A stretch of DNA of 64,000 nucleotides from Leptospira fluminis. GTDB lineage: Bacteria > Spirochaetota > Leptospiria > Leptospirales > Leptospiraceae. Both the position numbers and the translations under genes were made by a program. The notes under the pieces were generated by a model. That model saw only the letters and a program-made list of their open reading frames with translations. It had not been told where the DNA came from and ran no database searches. How positions within the stretch are numbered: the first letter of the stretch is position 1; every line of letters begins with the position of its first letter. Positions 35,235 to 44,430 of the stretch are shown here, piece by piece. The stretch is taken from positions 124,001 to 188,000 of the forward strand of contig NZ_RQEV01000001.1 of the NCBI RefSeq assembly GCF_004771275.1. The letters are read 5' to 3'.

Positions 35235-35525
35235 TTAAAATTCTTCGAAAGGAAGTTTGTTCTTCTTAGCGTTATTGCATTCCTTACATGCAGGCACGAG
35301 GTTGGCCTTGACGGATTTTCCTCCCTTGGCGAGAGGAACGAGATGATCCATGGTCAGCTCTTCCGGAGAAAATTTTCTTCTACAATAATAACAGATTCCG
35401 TCGGATTTTTTCTTTTTCCACCAAGGAGTTTTGCGGAGTTCTTTTGCGATCCTTCTCTGTTTTTGGATCTCTTCCTCCCCGATCCAGAATACGGGTTCTT
35501 CCGGCAAAAAAGGTTCCTCAGACAT
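35235..35525 (-). CDS. HNH endonuclease domain protein
   Basis: 96 residues. The C-terminal 55 residues form an HNH motif: CYYCRRKFSPEELTMDHLVP, PLAKGG, then NLVPACKECNNAKKN, with the structural zinc bound by two CxxC pairs. The Asp-His and Asn of the beta-beta-alpha-metal fold are present. HNH genes of this stand-alone kind (HNH4-type) may nick DNA, but some have regulatory or repair roles. It is 9 bases from the manA stop; convergent with the lipoprotein gene. Confidence 0.85.
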   Translation of the reverse strand: MSEEPFLPEEPVFWIGEEEIQKQRRIAKELRKTPWWKKKKSDGICYYCRRKFSPEELTMDHLVPLAKGGKSVKANLVPACKECNNAKKNKLPFEEF

Positions 35526-35534
35526 AAAAATCGA

Positions 35535-36518
35535 TCAGGAGATCCAATCCTTTCCCGGCCCGAACCAGGAAAGACGCGTTCCCGGAGTTAAGGCTCGGAT
35601 CGCCAAACCGGTCCGAATACCGAACGCGGTCGCAAGGACCGTATCTCCTTTTTTCAACGTTAACTCCCCTTCCAAGGAACAACTTCCGTCCAAGACCATA
35701 AGAATATGAAATACCGGCTCCGAGGAAAAGGAAGGTAAAACGAAATCTCCGGCTTCCTTCACGTTCAGAAGTTCCATTCTAAATTTATCGTTTCCCGTTA
35801 ATAAAACTCTCTCGCCGTATTCCCAAGGAAGAGATCTCTGAGACAAAGGATCCTCCGGGTCCGGTCCCGAGTAATCCAAGACATCCAGTGCTTTTTTTAA
35901 GTGAAGTTCTCTGGGACGACCGTAATCGTACACGCGATATGTGGAGTCGGAGGATTGCTGGACTTCCATCAAGAGGATTCCCGCTCCGATCGCATGGATT
36001 TTTCCAGGATTCAAAAGGAAAGAATCCGATTCTTTTACGGATACGACATTCAGAAGTTCTTCGGCTCGACCGCTCCGAACCAATTCGGCGAATTCGTCCC
36101 TGCTCGTAGCTCTGGCAAAACCGCAGACCAACTTCGAACCCGCATCCGCCTGGAGTACCGTCCAGGCTTCCTTTTTACCGGAACTTTCAGGATCGAATTT
36201 TTCGGCGTACTCGTCATTGGGATGGACTTGCACGGATAGTTTTTCACGGGCATCGATCAGTTTGATCAACAATGGAAAGCCCTGTCCTACAAAAGGTTTT
36301 CCTAAAACGTTCTCCGGATCCTCGGAATAAAACTCGCGGAACGTCCGGCCGGCAGCGGATCCGTTTTCGATTACGGAAAGATCCTGACCGTAATCCGAAA
36401 CTTCCCAAGATTCTCCGATATCTCCCGCAGGTACAACCCTACCCAAAAAGGTTTCAAACTTTCTACCTCCCCAAACTTTCTCTTTGTAAATCGGGCGGAA
36501 TTTTAAAACCTTCTGCAT
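35535..36518 (-). CDS. manA: Mannose-6-phosphate isomerase (type I)
   Basis: 327 residues from ATG at 36518; an ATG 33 bases earlier would overlap the DnaJ gene. The metal site is seen in LSVQVHPNDEYAEKFDP and the Gln-His-Glu ligand set, with GKIHAIGAGILLMEVQQSSD typical of the cupin fold. It interconverts fructose-6-phosphate and mannose-6-phosphate, supplying GDP-mannose for LPS. The stop of the DnaJ gene is four bases upstream. Confidence 0.92.
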   Translation of the reverse strand: MQKVLKFRPIYKEKVWGGRKFETFLGRVVPAGDIGESWEVSDYGQDLSVIENGSAAGRTFREFYSEDPENVLGKPFVGQGFPLLIKLIDAREKLSVQVHPNDEYAEKFDPESSGKKEAWTVLQADAGSKLVCGFARATSRDEFAELVRSGRAEELLNVVSVKESDSFLLNPGKIHAIGAGILLMEVQQSSDSTYRVYDYGRPRELHLKKALDVLDYSGPDPEDPLSQRSLPWEYGERVLLTGNDKFRMELLNVKEAGDFVLPSFSSEPVFHILMVLDGSCSLEGELTLKKGDTVLATAFGIRTGLAIRALTPGTRLSWFGPGKDWIS

Positions 36519-36522
36519 AGTC

Positions 36523-37194
36523 CTATTTTTTACCGCCCGTATAGACTTCAATTTTAACTTTAATCTCCCTTTTTTTGAAATGGGTGAACGAATCCGGACG
36601 GAATCCTGAAAGATCCAAAGTATAAATCCTGCCCGGGACCAATGTTCCCGGTCCGGATTTCCATTTCAGATAACGAAAACTTTTGTATGTGCCTTTTCCC
36701 CCGCAGGAACCGCAATTCAGATCGGAACCTCTACATTCAGGACACAACACCCGAACGACCAACGGAATCGCCGCTAGGACGGTTCCTTCCAATTCCTCCT
36801 CCGTCAAACAGAGCCGAATGTCATGGTAGATTCCCGTATATTTTCTACGGTCTCGATTCCGAAAGCCGGCGCGCAACAGACCTCTCTTTGCGAACTCCAC
36901 CGCCTTTGCGGAAAAAATAATCCTGGAAGCGGGGACCAAAAAGGTGCGGGAGGGATTCTGGATTTTTTGTCCGCCACGAAGAGCCAATTGGGTATCGAAG
37001 CGAAGTCTTTCCTCGGGTTGGGTTAGGACTTTATAAGAGCGGACGATCTTTAGAAAAATCTCGGCCGAACCGGTCTTTTTGTTATCCGGATGAAAGGCTT
37101 TTGCCAACGCCCGAAATCTGGTTTTGATAACTTCGACTTCGGCGTCCTGCGAAACTCCCAGGACCCGATAGTGGTCCACCCAAACCGCATCCAT
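36523..37194 (-). CDS. J-domain protein with zinc-ribbon
   Basis: 223 residues. A J domain occupies residues 5-70 with the HPD motif in AKAFHPDNKKTG and is followed by a linker and a four-cysteine block CPECRGSDLNCGSCGGKG, resembling one DnaJ zinc centre; the rest is short. It lacks the full four-repeat Cys region and the C-terminal substrate domains of DnaJ, so it is a specialised co-chaperone of DnaK. Four bases before manA, suggesting one transcript. Confidence 0.85.
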   Translation of the reverse strand: MDAVWVDHYRVLGVSQDAEVEVIKTRFRALAKAFHPDNKKTGSAEIFLKIVRSYKVLTQPEERLRFDTQLALRGGQKIQNPSRTFLVPASRIIFSAKAVEFAKRGLLRAGFRNRDRRKYTGIYHDIRLCLTEEELEGTVLAAIPLVVRVLCPECRGSDLNCGSCGGKGTYKSFRYLKWKSGPGTLVPGRIYTLDLSGFRPDSFTHFKKREIKVKIEVYTGGKK

Positions 37195-37239
37195 GGAGAG
37201 ACCTATTTTTTCCGACCTATAGCCGGCTTACGATCCGGA

Positions 37240-37926
37240 TTATTTGTTCGATTCTTCCTGGAAAGATCCGCCTTGGTCCAAACCGTCCAGCATGGTTTCG
37301 ACGTCGCGTCTATCGGCTTGTATAGTGCCTTCCACATATTTCGTGATCGCTTGTATGACTTCCACAAGGTTATTCCGGTAGGAGCGGACTAATTTCACTC
37401 TCTGATCCGGGTTGCGAATATTAGACAGATTATACGTCTCTTCCTGGATTCCGCCATCCGTTTTTCTTTGGACCGAAAGCACGATGCTATTCGCTTCCGG
37501 AGCCGAAACGTTTTCGTTTTTGAGAATTCCCAATTCGTCGTTGACCGGACGTAATTTGGTCACCATCGATTTGCGGGTCACGAATCGGATCCCTTCCAAT
37601 TTAAAGGGTCCTTGCCCGGAAACTTTCAGGAAAAATTTCTTATCGAAGAGAAATCGTTCGCGATTCGGAAGTTCGTACGTTTCGATCGCAGGAATAAACT
37701 GTACGTATTCGTTGTTCTGAATTTTCTTTCTTTTATTCAGAAAGGAGAGCAATTCCTCTATCCGCTTATGAAAGTATTTGATGTCGCTATTTAGAGCTTC
37801 CAACGCCCTTATTTGAGTGTCTTTATATGGAAGAATCTTGATTTGACCATCCGGCTCGATATCTTGTGCGTACGTGCTGACGGTCAGGACAAAAAATAGA
37901 ATTGCGGAAGACGTCGCTTTCTTCAT
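37240..37926 (-). CDS. Exported helical protein, unknown function
   Basis: 228 residues with signal MKKATSSAILFFVLTVSTYA and cleavage near AQD. The mature part begins with a coiled-coil-like helix (IRALEALNSDIKYFHKRIEE, LLSFLNKRKK) and continues with mixed alpha/beta sequence and a second helical segment at the C terminus (NNLVEVIQAITKYVEGT). I recognise no domain. It precedes the DnaJ gene by 45 bases, and faces the divergent STAS gene. Confidence 0.7.
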   Translation of the reverse strand: MKKATSSAILFFVLTVSTYAQDIEPDGQIKILPYKDTQIRALEALNSDIKYFHKRIEELLSFLNKRKKIQNNEYVQFIPAIETYELPNRERFLFDKKFFLKVSGQGPFKLEGIRFVTRKSMVTKLRPVNDELGILKNENVSAPEANSIVLSVQRKTDGGIQEETYNLSNIRNPDQRVKLVRSYRNNLVEVIQAITKYVEGTIQADRRDVETMLDGLDQGGSFQEESNK

Positions 37927-38046
37927 GAGTTCAGATTCCGGAAAATTTCCTTACCACTAGTGTCGTCCTTTATCGTAAAAAGCCCGGATTTTTCTTAAAA
38001 ATTCGTTGAATTCAGGCCGGATTCTACGAAAAGGGAAGGGATCGAT

Positions 38047-38379
38047 ATGGAAATTAGCATCAGAAAATCTGGCGAAACGAACGTAATCGGGTTATCGGGC
38101 AGTTTGGACATATATACGTCCATCGATCTGAAAAACTTCTTCGAACAGAACATCGACCGAAATAATAACAACGTGGTCATCAACCTGGAAAAACTGAATT
38201 ATATCGATTCTTCCGGAATCGGAATGCTGATCAAGCAGCTCAATTATGTCCAAGAATTGAACGGTAAATTCTTTATCGCAAACATGAAACCCGCGATCGA
38301 AAAAGTGTTTAAAGTGGCAGGATTGACTTCCTACTTCCAAACCTTATCCGAATCGGAATTTGCGAACCGATACCCTTAA
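38047..38379 (+). CDS. STAS-domain anti-sigma factor antagonist
   Basis: 110 residues, RsbV/SpoIIAA size. The phosphorylation loop is LNYIDSSGIGMLIK with the Ser55-Ser56 pair; family knowledge points to the second Ser as the acceptor. The N-terminal beta-sheet SGETNVIGLSGSLDIYTSID is typical. A strong ribosome site (GGAAGGGAT) precedes the ATG. It would be phosphorylated by an RsbW-like ATPase and dephosphorylated by a SpoIIE-type phosphatase; candidates for both are in this window. Confidence 0.92.
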   Translation: MEISIRKSGETNVIGLSGSLDIYTSIDLKNFFEQNIDRNNNNVVINLEKLNYIDSSGIGMLIKQLNYVQELNGKFFIANMKPAIEKVFKVAGLTSYFQTLSESEFANRYP

Positions 38380-38479
38380 ATTATGTCATTTCGGCAAGCC
38401 TCGCCGATGAAGCCGTTTTTCCGATACTATATTATAATCTCTTAAAATACTCCGAATGAATCGTCTCGTTCCCCTTCGA

Positions 38480-39094
38480 CTACAGGGCGGAATACGAGAG
38501 AAAAACATCCCAGATTCCCCAAAAACGTCCCTCATCCACTCCGACGGATTCCAAACGAAGGAGGAGTCTTCCTTCCATCAGTTCCGACGGGTCTACGGAA
38601 ATCCGCACCGGGGGAGCGGGAGCATACAAAGCCTTTAGGTATAGCGCGTGATCCGGAAATTTTACGGTCCTTTTTTCCGTTCCATTCACAAAGATCCGTA
38701 ATTCCCTCGTCGGAAAAGACGCGGAATTTTCCGCAGGATCGAATAGAGTCAGGTCGAAATAAACGTAGATCGTGTCCTTCCGATCCGGATCCGCCGTAAG
38801 TAAGATATCCAATCCTTCTTGAGGAATCATTCTACATTGGTTGTCGGATAGGACTCCGGTACCTGCTCCAGGCGCGGGATCTTTTCTATCCGGTGCAAGT
38901 TTCAAGCCGTTATGCATAGCCCAAACCGAAAGTTCCGGAAAGGTGCGGTAATTTTCGGATACGTACGCCTCCCCTCCCATCGGTTTTGAAAAATTCTCGA
39001 AATTTTTCGTTTTCCGATTTTCCACCTTAGCCGGACTCTGACTCGCAATGGCTAGGAATAAAAACAAGAAGCAGCCGAAACGGAATCTGACCAT
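38480..39094 (-). CDS. Predicted exported protein, unknown function
   Basis: 204 residues with signal MVRFRFGCFLFLFLAIASQS and cleavage near SPA-K. The mature domain has a beta-rich look (YVYFDLTLFDPAENSASFPT, ELRIFVNGTEKRTVKF, GRLLLRLESVGVDEGRFWGI). No lipobox. No family recognised. Divergent from ribF (37 bases), convergent with the STAS gene. Confidence 0.7.
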   Translation of the reverse strand: MVRFRFGCFLFLFLAIASQSPAKVENRKTKNFENFSKPMGGEAYVSENYRTFPELSVWAMHNGLKLAPDRKDPAPGAGTGVLSDNQCRMIPQEGLDILLTADPDRKDTIYVYFDLTLFDPAENSASFPTRELRIFVNGTEKRTVKFPDHALYLKALYAPAPPVRISVDPSELMEGRLLLRLESVGVDEGRFWGIWDVFLSYSAL

Positions 39095-39130
39095 TCTGTT
39101 TAGACTATCGGTCGTCGGAGCGGAGGAAAC

Positions 39131-40063
39131 TTGAAAATTCTTAGAAACCTGGAACGCCTAGGGGAAACGATAGGAACTCCTACCGTACTGACCCTCGGGA
39201 ATTTCGACGGAATCCATCTGGGACACCAGGCCCTCTTGGAGAGAATCAAGGAAATTTCCTTGGAGACCGGACTTCCTTCCGTAGCGATCACCTATTACCC
39301 GAATCCCGCCCTCGTACTCGGAAAAGACAAGGATTTAGGCAGCCTGACGACTCAATCGGATAAGGAAGCGCTGATAGAATCCTTCGGAATAGATTGGCTG
39401 GTAATCGTACCGTTTACGATGGAACTCGCGAGCATGGAGGCGGAAGACTTCTTGCATAACATTCTGATCGAAGAACTGAACGCCAAAAAAATTCTGATCG
39501 GTTTCAATCATTGTTTCGGAAAAGGACGCAGAGGAAATTACGAATTATTGCAACAGTACTCGAGCAAGTACGGATACGAATTGGAAAAATTGGAACCGGT
39601 ATATCTAGGTAACACGAAACTTTCCAGCTCCTATATCCGATCGCTTATCAGGGAGGGCGAAGTTTCCAAAGCCGAAGAATGTCTAGGAAGGGAATTCTCG
39701 GTAACCGGAGAAGTGGTGGAAGGACATAAAAGAGGACGAACCATAGGATTCCCCACTGCCAACGTCAAACCTTCTCGCGAGCTTATCCTTCCCGGTATAG
39801 GAGTTTACGCCGGAAAAACCGAGATCGGCGGAAAATATTATGATTCCATGATTAATATCGGAAATAACCCGACGTTCGGAGACGAACAGCTCAGCCTCGA
39901 AAGCCATGTCTTCGATTTTTCGGGGGATTTGTACGGCAAGACGGTCCGTGTCCTTTTTTCGGAACGGATCCGTTCCGAAATCAAATTTTCGGGAGTGGAA
40001 GCGTTGGTCGCACAATTAAAACAGGACGAGCGGATCTCGCGTGAAATATTAGCGGATCGTTAA
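39131..40063 (+). CDS. ribF: Riboflavin kinase/FAD synthetase
   Basis: 310 residues from a TTG start with GGAGG ideally placed. The N-terminal adenylyltransferase has LTLGNFDGIHLGHQALLE and the later HCFGKGRRGN; the C-terminal flavokinase has RGRTIGFPTANV and GVYAGKTEIGGKYYDSMINI. It converts riboflavin to FMN and FAD in the cytosol. Convergent with the zinc-ribbon gene, whose end forms a hairpin. Confidence 0.95.
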   Translation: MKILRNLERLGETIGTPTVLTLGNFDGIHLGHQALLERIKEISLETGLPSVAITYYPNPALVLGKDKDLGSLTTQSDKEALIESFGIDWLVIVPFTMELASMEAEDFLHNILIEELNAKKILIGFNHCFGKGRRGNYELLQQYSSKYGYELEKLEPVYLGNTKLSSSYIRSLIREGEVSKAEECLGREFSVTGEVVEGHKRGRTIGFPTANVKPSRELILPGIGVYAGKTEIGGKYYDSMINIGNNPTFGDEQLSLESHVFDFSGDLYGKTVRVLFSERIRSEIKFSGVEALVAQLKQDERISREILADR

Positions 40064-40081
40064 ACGACAAGATCCGGGACT

Positions 40082-40669
40082 TCAACGATATGTCGGAGGG
40101 CTATAGCCTCCGAACAAAAGCACCTTGGGACGACCCAATAGAACCGCCTCCAGATCGATGGGCGGAGTGTATCTCAATATATTCGCGAACAATTCGAGCG
40201 AAATATGATCCTGCCAATCCGGCACAAGCTCCGAAAAAGGGTCCCAAGTCAGGCTAGGACGTACGTCGGGACCGAAATCCACGCTTTTACCCGTTCTATC
40301 GTAAAACCAGGATTTCATTTCGTTTAATAATTCTAATTTGGATAGGATAGGGATCGAAGCCGAAAAACGGATCGCGTAATCGGGCAGAAACGTGTTCCGA
40401 CAGTCCTCGTTCGTACATAGGATTGTACGGACTTCCTCTCTGAAAGTGGCCCAATCTCTCAATCGGCCCCGCCCTTTTTTCCATAATACCGAAACCGTTT
40501 TTCGGCATTTCGGGCAGACATACACGGGAATAAACGAAATCCCTTTTATGGATAGAATTGGTTCTTCCGAAAGACTCTCATCCGGAAAAGTCAGATAGGG
40601 AGAATCCCTTTCTGGATCCGAAATCCCGGACTTTTTTTCCGTATAGTCTCCTCCTTCGGATAAATTCAT
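40082..40669 (-). CDS. Zinc-ribbon protein, unknown function
   Basis: 195 residues from ATG at 40669; an ATG 51 bases upstream gives a longer form with no better ribosome site. A four-cysteine zinc ribbon (VYVCPKCRKTVSVLWKKGRG, TILCTNEDCRN) occupies the middle. The C-terminal half ends LLFGGYSPPTYR. No family recognised. The stop lies close to ribF, in a convergent arrangement. Confidence 0.65.
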   Translation of the reverse strand: MNLSEGGDYTEKKSGISDPERDSPYLTFPDESLSEEPILSIKGISFIPVYVCPKCRKTVSVLWKKGRGRLRDWATFREEVRTILCTNEDCRNTFLPDYAIRFSASIPILSKLELLNEMKSWFYDRTGKSVDFGPDVRPSLTWDPFSELVPDWQDHISLELFANILRYTPPIDLEAVLLGRPKVLLFGGYSPPTYR

Positions 40670-40870
40670 ATTCAATTCCCTTAATAAATACGAGACTAAA
40701 CTTAATGACGCATAACGCAACCGATTTTTATTTCTCTTTTATATCTAAAAAACGAAGTTGTAAAAAAATATTTTTCCCCCTTTTTTCCACGGAAAGGACA
40801 TTTTCGGGTGTTTAGAAGGGATTGATTTCAGGGTCTAATCCGGTTAGCCTGTCTCAGACGGAACGGATCC

Positions 40871-42616
40871 ATGAATTATTATCTATTTCTTCCGATTTCC
40901 GCATTTATCGTAAACAGCCTACTCATCGCATACGTTTTTGCCCGCAGATTCAGGAGCGCAGTCATAGGGGACTTTCTCCGCTTCACGGTTTGCCTGGATC
41001 TCTGGTTGATCTCGTACGTTCTGCATTGGTCTTTTTTGCCGGCGGAATGGATGACATTGGTCTTCAAATTGACCTGCTTTACCTGGATTCCGAGCGGCCT
41101 CCTTTATTTGGAAGTAGTATACAAATTCCTGAATCGCGAGCCCAAGACCTTCCTATATGTGTTCCGTTTCTTGGTCCTGCTTTCCATCCTGGTGACCACC
41201 TCCACGGATTGGGTACTGAAAGGAACTAGACTTTATTACTGGGGATATGAACTGGAACCGAATTGGCTCTTCCTACCCTTGAGCGCAGTCGTTGTCGGTA
41301 TCCCGTCCTATTATGGTTTGATGTTGATAATAAGAGAAAGATTCCGAACGGACAACGAAAGGATGCGCAGACAGATGAACCTGTGGATCGTCGGCTCCGT
41401 GATCGCGATTTCGCTGAGTATTTATACCGAGCTGCTAAATCTGGACGAACACGGAAGATTTCTCTCTCCTCCCCTAACCCCCGTTTCCATATCGGTCCTG
41501 GCGATTTTCATATTTCTAGCGATCACCCGATACGGCTTTTTGAATATCAGTCTAGAACGGATCGCTGTGGAGTTGTTTCGGGATATCCACGACGGAATCA
41601 TACTAGCCAAAAAGGGAGGAGAACTCTTTTTCGCGAATCGATCCGCAGTTCAACTGCTGCAATTTTCCGCTTCTGCGGGAGGAAAATTCGAACCGGAGCG
41701 CTTCTTCCTGAACTATAGGGAAGAATTGGACGCCCAACCAAGAGAATTTCAACTTTTAGGAAGGCAAAACGCGGCCTTCGTCGAACTGACACAATCCACT
41801 ATCAGGATTACCGAGGAGGAATCCGGAACGCTGTTTCTTTTGCGCGAAGTGACCGAAAAAAAAATCGCCCAGGAAAAAATTCACCAGCTTTACTCTCAAA
41901 TCGTCAACGATCTGGAGATCGCGAGAGTCACACAATCCTCCATCATTACCCAAAAATTTCCCGAAAAGGATTCATATCGGATCCATTCCTTTTTTCAGCC
42001 TATAGAAAAAGTCGGAGGCGATATGCTGAGGGTGATGGAACATCCTTCGGGAAGAGTAGACATTCTCTTTGCCGATGTTTCCGGTCACGGCATCGCTTCC
42101 GCCATGGTGGGGGGGATGCTTTCCATCACCTTCCAGATCATATCGCAAAAACTCATGAGCCCGAGGGAGAGCTTATCCGAGATTCACGAAATTCTTTCCA
42201 AAGTCGTGCTACATCATCATATTTCGGCCGTATATGCGAGTTATTTTCCCGATGAGAAACGGTTGGATTTTTCGTACGCCGGCCATCATCCCATTCTGGT
42301 TCTGAGAAACGGAGGGGCGACCCTGTTGGAAGGGGAAGGACGGATCATTTTGGCCGTGCGCGAACTTTTTTTAAACGACTATTCCTTCAGAGTCCAATCC
42401 GGCGATCGTATCGTCTTTTATTCCGATGGATTATTCGAAGTGAAAAATAATCAGGGCGAGATCCTAGGCTATGAGAATTTCCTGGATTGGATCAAGGAAA
42501 CTTCCGAAAAACCCACCCTTTCTATTCTGGAATCGGCAAGAAAAAAATCCATCGAATTCGGCGAAGGACGACACAACGACGACTTGGCCATGCTGGCGTT
42601 GGAAATCGTAAGATGA
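40871..42616 (+). CDS. Membrane SpoIIE/RsbU-type serine phosphatase (first of pair)
   Basis: 581 residues. Seven membrane spans in about 220 residues (7TM histidine-kinase-like N region), then a PAS-like segment, a coiled coil near KIAQEKIHQLYSQIVNDL and a PP2C domain of SpoIIE type from about residue 370: VGGDMLRV with Asp384, FADVSGHGIASAMV with Asp402 and a final HNDDLAMLALEI. Metal ligands are intact. It dephosphorylates a STAS-domain antagonist in response to a membrane signal. The stop overlaps the ATG of the next paralogue. Confidence 0.92.
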   Translation: MNYYLFLPISAFIVNSLLIAYVFARRFRSAVIGDFLRFTVCLDLWLISYVLHWSFLPAEWMTLVFKLTCFTWIPSGLLYLEVVYKFLNREPKTFLYVFRFLVLLSILVTTSTDWVLKGTRLYYWGYELEPNWLFLPLSAVVVGIPSYYGLMLIIRERFRTDNERMRRQMNLWIVGSVIAISLSIYTELLNLDEHGRFLSPPLTPVSISVLAIFIFLAITRYGFLNISLERIAVELFRDIHDGIILAKKGGELFFANRSAVQLLQFSASAGGKFEPERFFLNYREELDAQPREFQLLGRQNAAFVELTQSTIRITEEESGTLFLLREVTEKKIAQEKIHQLYSQIVNDLEIARVTQSSIITQKFPEKDSYRIHSFFQPIEKVGGDMLRVMEHPSGRVDILFADVSGHGIASAMVGGMLSITFQIISQKLMSPRESLSEIHEILSKVVLHHHISAVYASYFPDEKRLDFSYAGHHPILVLRNGGATLLEGEGRIILAVRELFLNDYSFRVQSGDRIVFYSDGLFEVKNNQGEILGYENFLDWIKETSEKPTLSILESARKKSIEFGEGRHNDDLAMLALEIVR

Positions 42617-44400
42617 ACCCCTATCTCCTGATCCCTTTATCCGCGCTCTTTTTGAATCTGTTACTTTTCATCTATGTGATCGCTTTAAAGGGAAGACATA
42701 GAGTGGTGAGTCTGTATCTTTTCTATTCCGTCGATCTCAGTCTTTGGATCCTTTCCATCATACTCTACTGGTCTTTTCTTCCCGTGGAATGGATGGGTTG
42801 GATGATGCGCGTCACATCCTTGACCTGGCTCCTCGCAGGAACCTTATTTCTGGAATTCATATTCGAGTTCCTGTCCAAGAACCCGAACCTCCTCCTTTAC
42901 TTTTTCAGAGGGCTCTCTTTGGCGGTTTTTCCGATCGCGTTAACGACGAATTGGATCGTCGCAGGTGCGGAACAAAAATATTGGGGGTACGCGATCTCTC
43001 CGGGACACTTATACGTCGTAAGTCTGAATCTATTCGTGATCGCTCCTTCCGTATATGCCATGGCCCTTCTCCTTTACGAATCCAGAAATCGGGAGCCCAG
43101 ATTTCGGAACCAATGCTATCTACTCTTCTTCGGAACTTTATCATCGACCATACTGGGTTTTTTAACCACCATTCTCCCTCGCATGCAATTCCAAGGAGAC
43201 ATTCACTTTCCTCCTTTAAGCGGAAGCGCCACCGTTCTTCAATCCGTTTGTATCTTCCTGGCAATCGCGAAGTACGGATTCCTAGAAATCCGTTTGGAAA
43301 AAATCGCCTTACAGTTGTATTCCAAACTTAGGGAAGGCGTCGTACTTCTTTCTAGGACCGGGGAACTGCTCTATTGGAATCAGAGCGGGAAAGAGATGCT
43401 GGGAATTTACGGAACCCAACCGGAAAAACTGGACCTTTCCGATTACTTGGAGAATTTTCCTCCCGAACCGTTTTCCAGAATGGATTTTAAGGTGAAATCG
43501 ATTCCCTCCGGTCCGACGGAATCGAAAGAGGGTAAGATTCTTTCCGCTTCTCCGAATCGATTCCTGGAAGTATCCCGATCGGAAATACAACTTTCCGGTA
43601 GGGACAAAGGGAACGTTTTCATCCTGCGGGACATTACGGACAAAAAAGAAGCTTCCGAAAAGATCAGCGTATTGTATTCGCGAGTGGTTAAGGATTTGGA
43701 TATCGCAAGAGAAGTCCAAAATACCATTACTACCCGCGAATTTCCTCATTCGTCGAAATTCAGGATCTTCTCCTACTTCCGACCGTACGATCATGTCGGA
43801 GGGGACGTTCTCAATTGCTCCGAATCCCAGGACGGAAAAATCGAGGTGCTCTTTGCGGACGTTTCCGGACACGGAATTTCATCCGCAATGGTCGCGGCAA
43901 TGGCTTCCATCGCCTTTAGCGTAGTTTCGAGAAGAGGCACTCGACCGAAGGAAGGCCTATTATTCACGAACGACCTACTGACTTCGGTGGTGACTCAGCA
44001 CTTCATTTCCGCAGTGTACCTGAAGTACGATCCGGTTTCCCGCGTTTTGGATTATAGCTACGCCGGCCACCATACCGCGTTACTATTGCGAAACGGAGAA
44101 GTGCGCGAGCTACAGGGCAAAGGGAGCGTGCTCTTGGGAATCGGCTCGCCGATTCTGGAGGATTACGACGTTACTCTTCGTCCCGGCGATCGGTTACTGC
44201 TTTATTCCGACGGTCTTTTCGAGGTGCGAGGTTCCAAAGGAATTCCGATGGGGAATTCGACTCTCGTGGAAGCGGTTCGGAAATTGGCATTTCAGGATTC
44301 CGAAAATCTGATACGATCCTTGGTATCCTATTCCGAATCGTTCGGCGACGGAGTCATGACGGACGATCTAACCCTTTTCTGCCTGGAGATCAGGGAATAG
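42613..44400 (+). CDS. Membrane SpoIIE/RsbU-type serine phosphatase (second of pair)
   Basis: 595 residues from ATG at 42613, in ATGA overlap with the previous stop. The domain order is the same: seven spans, PAS-like segment, coiled coil (ASEKISVLYSRVVKDLDIAR) and PP2C with Asp398 (VGGDVLNC) and Asp416 (FADVSGHGISSAMV), closing MTDDLTLFCLEI. Spans and PP2C are alike in the two genes, the loops and PAS parts less so: a tandem duplication that has diverged in its sensor, so the two may read different signals onto one antagonist. Confidence 0.92.
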   Translation: MNPYLLIPLSALFLNLLLFIYVIALKGRHRVVSLYLFYSVDLSLWILSIILYWSFLPVEWMGWMMRVTSLTWLLAGTLFLEFIFEFLSKNPNLLLYFFRGLSLAVFPIALTTNWIVAGAEQKYWGYAISPGHLYVVSLNLFVIAPSVYAMALLLYESRNREPRFRNQCYLLFFGTLSSTILGFLTTILPRMQFQGDIHFPPLSGSATVLQSVCIFLAIAKYGFLEIRLEKIALQLYSKLREGVVLLSRTGELLYWNQSGKEMLGIYGTQPEKLDLSDYLENFPPEPFSRMDFKVKSIPSGPTESKEGKILSASPNRFLEVSRSEIQLSGRDKGNVFILRDITDKKEASEKISVLYSRVVKDLDIAREVQNTITTREFPHSSKFRIFSYFRPYDHVGGDVLNCSESQDGKIEVLFADVSGHGISSAMVAAMASIAFSVVSRRGTRPKEGLLFTNDLLTSVVTQHFISAVYLKYDPVSRVLDYSYAGHHTALLLRNGEVRELQGKGSVLLGIGSPILEDYDVTLRPGDRLLLYSDGLFEVRGSKGIPMGNSTLVEAVRKLAFQDSENLIRSLVSYSESFGDGVMTDDLTLFCLEIRE

Positions 44401-44430
44401 AATCCGTCCGTATAAGACCATTTTTTTGGA

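Noticed and set aside
40093..40113. Hairpin TCGGAGG...CCTCCGA between ribF and the convergent gene as a bidirectional terminator
   Set aside because: The stem is near-perfect but it is inside the last codons of the 40082-40669 gene and has no T-run on either strand, so a terminator call is not supported.
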